Shown here piece after piece: positions 50,324 through 62,966 of a stretch of DNA of 64,000 nucleotides. The first letter of the stretch is position 1. Each line of letters begins with the position of its first letter. Made by a program: the position numbers and the translations under genes. A model generated the notes under the pieces. The model did not search any database. It was not told where the DNA came from and worked only from the letters and a program-made list of their open reading frames with translations. Source of the stretch: Clavelina lepadiformis (taxonomy: Eukaryota; Chordata; Ascidiacea; Aplousobranchia; Clavelinidae); the NCBI RefSeq assembly GCF_947623445.1, contig NC_135243.1, forward strand, positions 23,444,479 through 23,508,478, given 5' to 3'.

Positions 50324-53300
50324 ATGTCGTCGTTTGCCCCAGCCTCAAAGTCGTCTAACGATGAAGCACAAAAGGCGTCTTCAGTGACAACATACCCAAT
50401 TGGTCGGTGACGTTATGCTGACATCATAGGCGTATACAATGTTGTTTACGTAGAACGTTTTGCTCATATGGCTAGAAAGAGCTATGCTTAAAAAATATCT
50501 CAAATTGTTGTAAAGTGTTGAAATTCAAACGTTAACAGCTCAAACTGAACATCTTTTTCCCATAGACATCGTAAAGGTTCCATACAAACCAGACGCTACA
50601 GTTGATGACGTCATATGCTTTAAGTATTACAACGAGGACGAGGTGATTATGGGCAAACCGATGAAAGACTGGCTTCGTTTCTCGGTTTGCTACTGGCACA
50701 CGTTCCGTGGGACAGGTGAAAAACAAAAATTACCTGAAACCAGCTGCGTTAAATAAGCTAAATAAGCTTTTATGCTCAAGTGCAGCAGATTCGAGTTATT
50801 TTGTTTTATCTAATTCTTTGGCTGACAGATGTTATTTTGCAAAACTTCACTCAATTGCCATGGAACAAACATTCTTGTCCTTTGACTAAGAATATAACTT
50901 CTAACCACTATTCTCCAATAATATAATCTATTTCAATTTCAACCAAAACAATGTACCAAGGGGCTGATCCATTCGGGTTCCCGACCTTGAAAAGATTGTG
51001 GGACGACGGATCAGACAGCATCGAGAACGCGGAAAGAAGAATGAGAGTCGCCTTTGACTTCATGTCTAAGCTGGGCGTGAAGGTAAACTCCTAGTAACTA
51101 GTAAGTAACTAGACTGTAACTAATAGTAACTTGTGATCGTCTCCGAGCATTGGTGTTTCGTAAACAGCCAGCTTAATTCCATGTCATATGTTAAATGTGT
51201 TGTTTTTGTTAATGGATTATCGCCTATATTTGTAACTTTTGTCACTGTCATGATCTTAATCCCTTGATGTGCTTAACATGAAAGCCTATATTGGGTTTGC
51301 ACAAGATCTCTTTATGAGCATGTGGTATGCACACTCCAGTTTTAAACTTGAGTTTACGTCTTAAGTTAAAATTGTATTAAGCTATTATTTAATGCCCTGA
51401 TTGGCTTCCGTGTTTATTACAATCATAGTCTCTACTGATTATGTTTTAAATCTTGTTTTTAGTACTGGACTTTTCATGATCGGGATATCGCTCCCGAGGG
51501 CGCCACGCTGGATGAAACTAATTCAAATCTTGATCGCTTGGTGGAGTTAGCGAGTGAGCTGCAAGACAAAACTGGCATCAAGCTACTTTGGAACACCTGC
51601 AATTTGTTTGCACACCCCAGGTACACTGCATTGCTTTTCAATATCTGCTAATCTGTGACGATAGTCAAGAAAAGTAGGAAAATAAATTTAGGTTTGGTTT
51701 AAGTTTGTGTTAAGAAAGTATTTGTAGACATTTGTTCCGGTACGTATTTAATAAGCATTATTTATTGCTGTTGCAAATATTGAATAATTATAATATTATC
51801 CAATAACATAATGATTAGATGTCTATTATCGCAAAATTATCAGATATAGCAATGGCGCCGCCACAAACGCAGACGCTCACGTCGTGGCGTACGCGGCAGC
51901 ACAGGTCAAGAAGGGTCTAGAAGTCGGTAAGAAACTAGGGGCCGAAAATTTCGTGTTCTGGGGAGGTAGGGAGGGCTACCACACCCTCCTCAACACGAAT
52001 GTGAGGGAGGAATTGGACAGCTTGGCAAACTTCTTCAAGATGGCCGTAGGTAAGTAAAAGTGCTTTGTGATGTCATAATACTTGCATTCTTGCTGTATAA
52101 GCTTAACAATGAAACGCTATGACATCATAAACAGCATACAAGAAGAAGATAGGGTTCACTGGGCCATTTCTCATTGAACCAAAACCGAAGGAACCAACCA
52201 AGCACCAATACGACTACGGTGAGGAAGTCTTCTCTATTACATAATAATAAACTGTATTAAACGAACCTAAGTATTTTCAGGACATGCTAAGCCATCAATA
52301 CTGGAAGTATACTTCGATATACTCACAAAATTTTGAAGATTTTTTTTACATAGACTTCAGTTCTAAGCAAAGCAACAAATTAAATCTAAATTTTTCGTTT
52401 CAGATGCAATGACCGTGATTGCTTTTTTGAAGACATACAACTTAGATAAGGACTTTAAGGTATTTTGAAGGACACCTTTCAATGTACAGTAGCATTGTAT
52501 AGTCTATTCAAAATATACAATCTGGGAGGTAAAAATGATTATACTGCAAGTTATTACGTCATGTTTTCAGTTGAACATCGAACCGAACCACACGACGCTT
52601 GCCGGTCACGGTCATGAGCATGACGTAGTGATGGCGTCATCATACGGTATGCTGGGTTCGGTGGATTCGAACACAGGGTCACCGGACCTCGGATGGGACA
52701 CCGATCAATTTCCTATGGATGTGAAGAACGCGACTTTCATCATGAAGGTGAACTTCAACCACGAACTTGAACTTGTGTTGGATTAATGACCTAACAATGA
52801 TTTATTCTTAAACACGAGAAGCAAGAAATTAAAAAATGTCAAAAGACTTATCGCCGCTTTTTATGACGATATTTGTTTATTTTATAGACGATTTTAGACC
52901 AGGGCGGACTGGCACCCGGCGGCCTGAATTTCGACTGCAAAGTCCGGCGCGAATCGAGCGATGTTGCCGATATGCTAATATCGCATATCGGGGCCATGGA
53001 TTGCTTTGCGAAGGCGCTAAGAGTGGCGGCTAAAATAAAACAAGATGGCGTCCTTGATAAAATGAAACAAGTAACGACACATTAGAATTTGTTCAGTCTT
53101 TTATGATGAGATATTAGTCAAAACTTCTAAATCTGAAGATCGATTCATGCCCTTTTAAGTAAAAACGTGCGGTTTATCATTCTTGAATTCTTAGGAGTTT
53201 TGAAACTCCATCTTACCCTCACATAAAACTTTGTTCTGTTCCATTCGCAGGAGCGTTATGCCAGCTTTGGGTCTGGCTTGGGCGCCAAATTAAAATCTGG

Positions 53301-53412
53301 CAACGCAACATTTGAAGACTGCCATGAATATATTCGCCAGAAGGGGGAGCCAGAGCGTCGTTCAGGACATCAGGAGAAATTCGAAACAGTTCTCAATCGA
53401 TATTTACTCTAA
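50324..53412 (+). CDS. xylA-like: Xylose isomerase, copy B
   Basis: Complete second copy, 458 aa, exons: 50324-50402, 50566-50715, 50961-51082, 51463-51620, 51844-52049, 52135-52218, 52404-52459, 52571-52747, 52888-53070, 53251-53412. Same splice sites and every active-site residue as copy A. Three amino-acid differences were seen: L89, Y186 and R434 (A has S, C and C), against about nine silent ones. Y186 ([10 protein letters not shown]) agrees with the plant enzyme as I remember it, so B seems nearer the ancestral sequence there. The silent excess suggests both copies have been under purifying selection, or that they are alleles. AATAAA at 53557. Confidence 0.95.
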
Positions 53413-55017
53413 TTTGAAAATATTTTTTATTAAAATTTTTCCATATTCGGTAAAGTTAAATGTTTGTTGGTAATATCATCAATTCAAATTTCCTGGTTTT
53501 TATTTTTATTTCAACGTGCATGTTATATGCATTGATAAAATTTATATCGCAATCAAAATAAATTGAACAAATAGAAAGTTCTTCTGTCACCATTTTCTTG
53601 AAGTTGATGACGTATCATGTCAGAACACGTGAGTGTGGGATTGCTAGATGAAAGAAAAAAGTACCAGCAAAATAGAACAAAAATTGTGCCAATACATTTT
53701 TGCAGCTCAAAGTACTCTAAAGATGAAGCACTGTTTTATGAATCAAGACGAAAAAATGATTTGTTTTAAAAATGCGCATAAAGACCAAAACTCCGCCATA
53801 TTATTGTCTCATGTTTTTGCAGAGTTTCCTCGGTGAAGTTTTTGTAAACGCTTTCGCAAAAGTGAATAGAATGGAATAGAAATGAATAGCGCATGGATTG
53901 ATATTTTCTGCTGTGTCAGGATGTGGTGTGCGGATCCGCATCGATTCTGATAGTTGGTATAGAAATACTATTTTTCCGGTGTGCTTAGGAATCCGAAAAC
54001 ACCAGTACAAAAGTTGTTGAAACATCTCTAACTTTTTTGCGGGTGCTTGATTTCCAGGCTAGATTCCCAACAAGTTCTATGTTGAGACTTACGTGTATGG
54101 AGCATATGGCAGATGTAACCTTGACGTGAACGCGACCTTTACAACTTGTTTACAATTATTAAATGCGGCTGAATTACCTCGCAACAGGGGGTAATGAGCT
54201 GTGTGCTGGAAATATCTGAAGGTCTATCTATCTGTGGATCTGAAGATCTGTTGAAGGTGAAGCAGAAATATCTTTAAACCCCAAGCACTTATCAATTCAT
54301 CGGTTTCTTTTACTTTTGTGTCCAGGAATATGAACTTTGATTATGGGTTGGACAGCAAACTGATAACCGACTGGACCACATTTAAAAATTTAAAGGTTCC
54401 AAGATTCTGTGTGTTTGGTTTGAAATTTAGTGGGTTGGGTTCAAGCTCATGCCAATGTTAGAACTCATCCGACTTGTGTTCCATGAAGAAAAAACTAAAC
54501 AGAGACACAGAAAAAGCAAAAAAGTCTACGTTTACGACGAATAAATTAAACAAAGTTATCTTTGTCAATATTTAACGCTGTGTAAATTATGGATCAAAAG
54601 TGACTATATACTGACTGTAAAATGTATTAAAGGTGCTGTTATTAGAATGATGGCTGTGTTTTAGTTGTTTTTTTGTTCCATTTGTACCACTTCTGGGTTT
54701 TTATGAAGTGTTGTAAACAAAATCAACAAATTTCAATGTCAGTAATGAAGAAGTTAAGATTCCTGATTATTGCAGCGGTTCTTGTCGTGGATTCAATTTA
54801 ACCTTAGACATCATATCTGGAAGTCGCAGAAGGCATTCTAAGCGAAAAATATACTAGGAGCAGATGTTTTGTTTGTTCTCAGTCCAAAATTAATCCACCC
54901 AGCTACTTTAACGAGAGGTTCAACTTACGATACACTACTTATGCTATATGAGGTACCCGAGGCATTTTTTACTTCAATTGAATCCCAATACGCACGTGAC
55001 TTTAACGTTACGTTTAC
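53413..55017 (+). other. Copy B of the region downstream of the isomerase
   Basis: Equivalent of 38517-40127 with about 5% differences in its second half. It has the same exon-like segments (for example NMNFDYGLDSKLITDWTTFK after AG near 54326). No gene model. Confidence 0.25.
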
Positions 55018-55022
55018 TTTAA

Positions 55023-55567
55023 CTAGCGAAGGATGACAAGTGGTAACACGATCAACAAAAATAATGAAGAAACAATGATCAATCCAAAATGATCAACCCA
55101 GCCTAATACAAAAGCACTTAAAACACCTTTGGTCATACATCGCTTGGCAAAGCAAGCCGAGAAATATATCCGCCTTTGCTTTATAGAACTTTGTCTTTTG
55201 AAACGTGAAAGCGATATCTGCTTCACATGCTTGACTAAACATGAATAGGTTAATAGGTACGCAAAACAAACACAAGCGCCAAGGTGTAGCAAAGATAGAG
55301 CCAAGATAGTAAAAAATGCTTTTATTAGTGAAAGGTTTCGGTCGATGTCACAGCCATTGTTAATGTTCTTAGGTTCTTGGTTGATTTTACCTACGCAACG
55401 CAGCAGGATTAAGAAAGCTAGAGACGAAATTCGAGCAAGAAATTTAAAAACCATAAACGGCCTAGTATCCATTTTCCACAAGAAACTGAGAGTTGGCAGA
55501 ACAAGTTTTGAAGCTTGACACAAGTTTGTCAGAAAATTGATGCAGATTTTCAGGAACCAAAGAAAAC
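55023..55567 (-). CDS. Polytopic membrane-protein exon, array unit 1
   Basis: Open frame of 180 codons plus stop from a plausible acceptor (ATATCTCAG at 55568). The stop TAG is formed by the CTA of the unit-start motif. If translation instead starts inside, the first ATG gives MDTRPFMVFKFLARISSLAF and 149 aa. Hydrophobic segments: FMVFKFLARISSLAFLILL, IKAFFTILALSLLHLGACVC to YLLTY, and GLIIVSSLFLLIVLPLVIL, with basic loops between them (SRFKRQSSIKQRRI). It resembles the terminal TM segments of a larger polytopic protein such as a chemoreceptor-like 7TM protein, but no family is recognised. Upstream coding exons on the minus strand were not found within the unit. Confidence 0.5.
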
Positions 55568-56534
55568 CTGAGATATTCCTTAACTAATAATTGTTCCAGT
55601 TTGAAAAATGCTTTTTTATAGCTTCTAATTTAACTTTTGTGGCGTTTGCATGAACATGTCTGATGTCATAAATGGACAATGATAACAATCTGCAGTTAAA
55701 TATATGAAATATCCCAAATATGTGTTTACGACTGAGTATAAAGTAAGTGACAAGAAGTTGTTGCGGCCCAAATTTACTTTCAAAAAAGATCAGTTAAGCC
55801 TTTTAATACACTAAGAAACAACAAACTTGTACAGCGGTTACTTTTTATTTGCTAAGTACTGCGTTTGGTCACGTTCAACAAAGGTGAATAAACTGTAGAG
55901 TTAAACAGAAATATTGAACATCGCGTATTGACAAAAGTCCTTGAAATGTCACTTTTCGCATGACCACCTACGCGAAACAATGGCTTCACATTTATTATAG
56001 GAACTGAAAAATCTTCCTGCGTATGCTTGAACACACACGAACAGACCATGTCGTTTCTTCAAATGAAGCGGTACAGATAAACTGGAACTCGATTTTGGTA
56101 ACGAGCTCTTTTTAGGCAGGTATCGGTACAAAAAGTATATTTTTATTTATTTTACACAAGCATTTGTACCAAAATAAAGTACTCGACAGCCAAAAAGCTA
56201 AAAAGTGGTCATAAGTATTAAAACGGTGTTTCGAGAAAGAAAGGAAAAAACGTTGCTATTCAGAAAAAAGATAACGATTTTTAGGCCGCCGTGTTCTTGT
56301 GATGTATTTTAAAAACGTACGTTACGTCTGGTCAGTGTGCTTTTGGTATGGAGAGTGATTTTGCCGTGATATCTTAAAAAATAATAAATTTATATCAAGA
56401 TTTATGTTTCAAAAACAACAAATAATATACGATAAATATTTACTTATTCCAGTAATCAACTTATTAATAAAAGTTTCACTTTCACGTAACTTGGTTGGGA
56501 CAACGTTACGTCTTGGAACAAAAGAAACGCAACA

Positions 56535-56672
56535 ATGCCAGATAGCCCAAAGAAGTCAGCCGCGAAGGAAAGACCATCCAACGAGAGAGCACCAAAACCA
56601 AAGGAGAGGTCACCAGGGTCAGAGAAGGGAAAAACCCAACAAGAACAGAGAACACCAAATACACCAAAGTAA
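56535..56672 (+). CDS. Small charged ORF, array unit 1
   Basis: Same 45-codon Lys/Glu/Pro/Ser-rich frame as at 41641-41778, unchanged. Confidence 0.35.
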   Translation: MPDSPKKSAAKERPSNERAPKPKERSPGSEKGKTQQEQRTPNTPK

Positions 56673-57479
56673 CCAACAATATCATCCTCGGAAGAAAACT
56701 GTAAAAACAATCAAAAACGACAACAGTGATTTGTATAAATAGCAAAAGACTTGGAAGTATCATTATAGTCCACATGTTATTTAGTTATTCTTTTTCTTTT
56801 TTGTGATGGCTGGCCCCTTGTACCGGACAAAGTACAAAAGATATGTAAATAACGTAATTAAGTGATTTGATCCGTTTTTGATAAAACTTTCTGATGTAAA
56901 GTCGAGTGATATGTGTAGCCTAATTGCCATATTTTCAAAAATAAAATGGCACTTTTCCATCTTGATAATTTTGTGTGTTTAGATTCAAGCCTTAAAAAAC
57001 CAGAATGTTAACAACATGTTGCAAAAAGCTGTTTCTCTATTTATTTATAAGATTTGAAACAGTTTATATTTTACGGTGGGTAAAAACTAAAAACCATATA
57101 AAAATTTTTAGATCATTTTGTTTATTTTTTGGCTACAAACGCTGAAAAATTGGGAGTCCAGGTAGTTCAGCAAATTATACTTTACCATTTACTGGAGATA
57201 CAAATTTTTGAATTTTTAAATACAATTTATCAACAAACCTTGATCGTGTGTTACAGTTCAAATACGGTTTTATCGCCGCTTTTTACTCCTTTTTCTCCTA
57301 CGCTGTTGTTTTTGACCAAATGGTGGAAACGTACTTCTGTGTGTAAGATGTCGATTATTCTCCAGAAATTACTTGCAACTATCTACAGTAAAGTAAGTAT
57401 AACTTATGGGCGACATCAAGCGGTAAAATACTTTACTTTACACTATCATCCACATCTTAACGATTAACTTTGTTTGTAA

Positions 57480-58024
57480 CTAGCGAAGGATGACAAGTGG
57501 TAACACGATCAACAAAAATAATGAAGAAACAATGATCAATCCAAAATGATCAACCCAGCCTAATACAAAAGCACTTAAAACACCTTTGGTCATATATCGC
57601 TTGGCAAAGCAAGCCGAGAAATATATCCGCCTTTGCTTTATAGAACTTTGTCTTTTGAAACGTGAAAGCGATATCTGCTTCACATGCTTGACTAAACATG
57701 AATAGGTTAATAGGTACCCAAAACAAACACAAGCGCCAAGGTGTAGTAAAGATAGAGCCAAGATAGTAAAAAATGCTTTTATTAGTGAAAGGTTTCGGTC
57801 GATGTCACAGCCATTGTTAATGTTCTTAGGTTCTTGGTTGATTTTACCTACGCAACGCAGCAGGATTAAGAAAGCTAGAGACGAAATTCGAGCAAGAAAT
57901 TTAAAAACCATAAACGGCATAGTATCCATTTTCCACAAGAAACTGAGAGTTGGCAGAATAAGTTTTGAAGCTTGACACAAGTTTGTCAGAAAATTGATGC
58001 AGATTTTCAGGAACCAAAGAAAAC
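57480..58024 (-). CDS. Polytopic membrane-protein exon, array unit 2
   Basis: Same exon as at 55023-55567, open throughout. Changes seen against unit 1: DTM for DTR near the internal ATG, FGYLL for FAYLL and KRYMT for KRCMT. Acceptor and stop are retained. Confidence 0.5.
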
Positions 58025-58991
58025 CTGAGATATTCCTTAACTAATAATTGTTCCAGTTTGAAAAATGCTTTTTTATAGCTTCTAATTTAACTTTTGTGGC
58101 GTTTGCATGAACATGTCTGACGTCATAAATGGACAATGATAACAATCTGCAGTTAAATATATGAAATATCCCAAATATGTGTTTACGACTGAGTATAAAG
58201 TAAGTGACAAGAAGTTGTTGCGGCCCAAATTTACTTTCAAAAAAGATCAGTTAAGCCTTTTAATACACTAAGAAACAACAAACTTGTACAGCGGTTGCTT
58301 TTTATTTGCTAAGTACTGCGTTTGATCACGTTCAACAAAGGTGAATAAACTGTAGAGTTAAACAGAAATATTGAACATCGCGTATTGACAAAAGTCCTTG
58401 AAATGTCACTTTTCGCATGACCACCTACGCGAAACAATGGCTTCACATTTATTATAGGAACTGAAAAATCTTCCTGCGTATGCTTGAACACACACGAACA
58501 GACCATGTCGTTTCTTCAAATGAAGCGGTACAGATAAACTGGAACTCGATTTTGGTAACGAGCTCTTTTTAGGCAGGTATCGGTACAAAAAGTATATTTT
58601 TATTTATTTTACACAAGCATTTGTACCAAAATAAAGTACTCGACAGCCAAAAAGCTAAAAAGTGGTCATAAGTATTAAAACGGTGTTTCGAGAAAGAAAG
58701 GAAAAAACGTTGCTATTCAGAAAAAAGATAACGATTTTTAGGCCGCCGTGTTCTTGTGATGTATTTTAAAAACGTACGTTACGTCTGGTCAGTGTGCTTT
58801 TGGTATGGAGAGTGATTTTGCCGTGATATCTTAAAAAATAATAAATTTATATCAAGATTTATGTTTCAAAAACAACAAATAATATACGATAAATATTTAC
58901 TTATTCCAGTAATCAACTTATTAATAAAAGTTTCACTTTCACGTAACTTGGTTGGGACAACGTTACGTCTTGGAACAAAAGAAACGCAACA

Positions 58992-59129
58992 ATGCCAGAT
59001 AGCCCAAAGAAGTCAGCCGCGAAGGAAAGACCATCCAACGAGAGAGCACCAAAACCAAAGGAGAGGTCACCAGGGTCAGAGAAGGGAAAAACCCAACAAG
59101 AACAGAGAACACCAAATACACCAAAGTAA
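58992..59129 (+). CDS. Small charged ORF, array unit 2
   Basis: Unchanged copy of the 45-codon frame at 41641-41778. Confidence 0.35.
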   Translation: MPDSPKKSAAKERPSNERAPKPKERSPGSEKGKTQQEQRTPNTPK

Positions 59130-59950
59130 CCAACAATATCATCCTCGGAAGAAAACTGTAAAAACAATCAAAAACGACAACAGTGATTTGTAAAAATAGC
59201 AAAAGACTTGGAAGTATCATTATAGTCCACATGTTATTTAGTTATTCTTTTTCTTTTTTGTGATGGCTGGCCCCTTGTACCGGACAAAGTACAAAAGATA
59301 TGTAAATAATGTAATTAACTAATCGTATTTAAGTGATTTGTTCCGTTTTTGATAAAACTTTCTGCTGTAAAGTCGAGTGATATGCGAAGCCTAATTGCCA
59401 TATTTTCAAAAATAAAATGGCACTTTTCCATCTTGATAATTTTGTGTGTTTAGATTCAAGCCTTAAAAAACCAGAATGTTAACAACATGTTGCAAAAAGC
59501 TGTTTCTCTATTTATTTATAAGATTTGAAACAGTTTATATTTTACGGTGGGTAAAAACTAAAAACCATATAAAAATTTTTAGATCATTTTGTTTATTTTT
59601 TGGCTACAAACGCTGAAAAATTGGGAGTCCAGGTAGTTCAGCAAATTATACTTTACCATTTACCGGAGATACAAATTTTTGAATTTTTAAATACAATTTA
59701 TCAACAAACCTTGATCGTGTGTTACAGTTCAAATACGGTTTTATCGCCGCTTTTTACTCCTTTTTCTCCTACGCTGTTGTTTTTGACCAAATGGTGGAAA
59801 CGTACTTCTGTGTGTAAGATGTCGATTATTCTCCAGAAATTACTTGCAACTATCTACAGTAAAGTAAGTATAACTTATGGGCGACATCAAGCGGTAAAAT
59901 ACTTTACTTTACACTATCATCCACATCTTAACGATTAACTTTGTTTGTAA

Positions 59951-60495
59951 CTAGCGAAGGATGACAAGTGGTAACACGATCAACAAAAATAATGAAGAAA
60001 CAATGATCAATCCAAAATGATCAACCCAGCCTAATACAAAAGCACTTAAAACACCTTTGGTCATATATCGCTTGGCAAAGCAAGCCGAGAAATATATCCG
60101 CCTTTGCTTTATAGAACTTTGTCTTTTGAAACGTGAAAGCGATATCTGCTTCACATGCTTGACTAAACATGAATAGGTTAATAGGTACCCAAAACAAACA
60201 CAAGCGCCAAGGTGTAGTAAAGATAGAGCCAAGATAGTAAAAAATGCTTTTATTAGTGAAAGGTTTCGGTCGATGTCACAGCCATTGTTAATGTTCTTAG
60301 GTTCTTGGTTGATTTTACCTACGCAACGCAGCAGGATTAAGAAAGCTAGAGACGAAATTCGAGCAAGAAATTTAAAAACCATAAACGGCCTAGTATCCAT
60401 TTTCCACAAGAAACTGAGAGTTGGCAGAACAAGTTTTGAAGCTTGACACAAGTTTGTCAGAAAATTGATGCAGATTTTCAGGAACCAAAGAAAAC
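59951..60495 (-). CDS. Polytopic membrane-protein exon, array unit 3
   Basis: Open throughout, with acceptor and stop retained. Differs from unit 2 by DTR for DTM and by V for I in ASKLVLP. Confidence 0.5.
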
Positions 60496-61462
60496 CTGAG
60501 ATATTCCTTAACTAATAATTGTTCCAGTTTGAAAAATGCTTTTTTATAGCTTCTAATTTAACTTTTGTGGCGTTTGCATGAACATGTCTGACGTCATAAA
60601 TGGACAATGATAACAATCTGCAGTTAAATATATGAAATATCCCAAATACGTGTTTACGACTGAGTATAAAGTAAGTGACAAGAAGTTGTTGCGGCTCAAA
60701 TTCACTTTCAAAAAAGATCAGTTAAGCCTTTTAATACACTAAGAAACAACAAACTTGTACAGCGGTTGCTTTTTATTTGCTAAGTACTGCGTTTGGTCAC
60801 GTTCAACAAAGGTGAATAAACTGTAGAGTTAAACAGAAATATTGAACATCGCGTATTGACAAAAGTCTTTGAAATGTCACTTTTCGCATGACCACCTACG
60901 CGAAACAATGGCTTCACATTTATTATAGGAACTGAAAAATCTTCCTGCGTATGCTTGAACACACACGAACAGACCATGTCGTTTCTTCAAATGAAGCGGT
61001 ACAGATAAACTGGAACTCGATTTTGGTAACGAGCTCTTTTTAGGCAGGTATCGGTACAAAAAGTATATTTTTATTTATTTTACACAAGCATTTGTACCAA
61101 AATAAAGTACTCGACAGCCAAAAAGCTAAAAAGTGGTCATAAGTATTAAAACGGTGTTTCGAGAAAGAAAGGAAAAAACGTTGCTATTCAGAAAAAAGAT
61201 AACGATTTTTAGGCCGCCGTGTTCTTGTGATGTATTTTAAAAACGTACGTTACGTCTGGTCAGTGTGCTTTTGGTATGGAGAGTGATTTTGCCGTGATAT
61301 CTTAAAAAATAATAAATTTATATCAAGATTTATGTTTCAAAAACAACAAATAATATACGATAAATATTTACTTATTCCAGTAATCAACTTATTAATAAAA
61401 GTTTCACTTTCACGTAACTTGGTTGGGACAACGTTACGTCTTGGAACAAAAGAAACGCAACA

Positions 61463-61600
61463 ATGCCAGATAGCCCAAAGAAGTCAGCCGCGAAGGAAAG
61501 ACCATCCAACGAGAGAGCACCAAAACCAAAGGAGAGGTCACCAGGGTCAGAGAAGGGAAAAACCCAACAAGAACAGAGAACACCAAATACACCAAAGTAA
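61463..61600 (+). CDS. Small charged ORF, array unit 3
   Basis: Unchanged copy of the 45-codon frame at 41641-41778. Confidence 0.35.
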   Translation: MPDSPKKSAAKERPSNERAPKPKERSPGSEKGKTQQEQRTPNTPK

Positions 61601-62421
61601 CCAACAATATCATCCTCGGAAGAAAACTGTAAAAACAATCAAAAACGACAACAGTGATTTGTAAAAATAGCAAAAGACTTGGAAGTATCATTATAGTCCA
61701 CATGTTATTTAGTTATTCTTTTTCTTTTTTGTGATGGCTGGCCCCTTGTACCGGACAAAGTACAAAAGATATGTAAATAATGTAATTAACTAATCGTATT
61801 TAAGTGATTTGTTCCGTTTTTGATAAAACTTTCTGCTGTAAAGTCGAGTGATATGCGAAGCCTAATTGCCATATTTTCAAAAATAAAATGGCACTTTTCC
61901 ATCTTGATAATTTTGTGTGTTTAGATTCAAGCCTTAAAAAACCAGAATGTTAACAACATGTTGCAAAAAGCTGTTTCTCTATTTATTTATAAGATTTGAA
62001 ACAGTTTATATTTTACGGTGGGTAAAAACTAAAAACCATATAAAAATTTTTAGATCATTTTGTTTATTTTTTGGCTACAAACGCTGAAAAATTGGGAGTC
62101 CAGGTAGTTCAGCAAATTATACTTTACCATTTACCGGAGATACAAATTTTTGAATTTTTAAATACAATTTATCAACAAACCTTGATCGTGTGTTACAGTT
62201 CAAATACGGTTTTATCGCCGCTTTTTACTCCTTTTTCTCCTACGCTGTTGTTTTTGACCAAATGGTGGAAACGTACTTCTGTGTGTAAGATGTCGATTAT
62301 TCTCCAGAAATTACTTGCAACTTTGTACAGTAAAGTAAGTATAACTTATGGGCGACATCAAGCGGTAAAATACTTTACTTTACACTATCATCCACATCTT
62401 AACGATTAACTTTGTTTGTAA

Positions 62422-62966
62422 CTAGCGAAGGATGACAAGTGGTAACACGATCAACAAAAATAATGAAGAAACAATGATCAATCCAAAATGATCAACCCAG
62501 CCTAATACAAAAGCACTTAAAACACCTTTGGTCATATATCGCTTGGCAAAGCAAGCCGAGAAATATATCCGCCTTTGCTTTATAGAACTTTGTCTTTTGA
62601 AACGTGAAAGCGATATCTGCTTCACATGCTTGACTAAACATGAATAGGTTAATAGGTACCCAAAACAAACACAAGCGCCAAGGTGTAGTAAAGATAGAGC
62701 CAAGATAGTAAAAAATGCTTTTATTAGTGAAAGGTTTCGGTCGATGTCACAGCCATTGTTAATGTTCTTAGGTTCTTGGTTGATTTTACCTACGCAACGC
62801 AGCAGGATTAAGAAAGCTAGAGACGAAATTCGAGCAAGAAATTTAAAAACCATAAACGGCCTAGTATCCATTTTCCACAAGAAACTGAGAGTTGGCAGAA
62901 CAAGTTTTGAAGCTTGACACAAGTTTGTCAGAAAATTGATGCAGATTTTCAGGAACCAAAGAAAAC
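62422..62966 (-). CDS. Polytopic membrane-protein exon, array unit 4
   Basis: Open throughout and identical at the protein level to unit 3 over the part compared. The charged mini-ORF of this unit begins at 63935 and is cut by the window edge. Confidence 0.5.

Larger units (their letters stand above)
44733..57472. repeat. Large duplicated block, copy B
   Basis: Second copy of 29817-42578, in direct orientation and 2.15 kb downstream of it. The left boundary falls on the last base of BBS4 exon 7, leaving the 5' part of BBS4 without exons 8-15. The right part merges into the 2.47-kb tandem array. Small indels against A include a 7-bp deletion near 46790 and absence of the GATT expansion. Confidence 0.93.

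Noticed and set aside
57129-57467. 112-codon frame taken as a whole gene
   Set aside because: It has no ATG at its start and a GTAAGT donor inside; at most part of it (57112-57392) is an exon.
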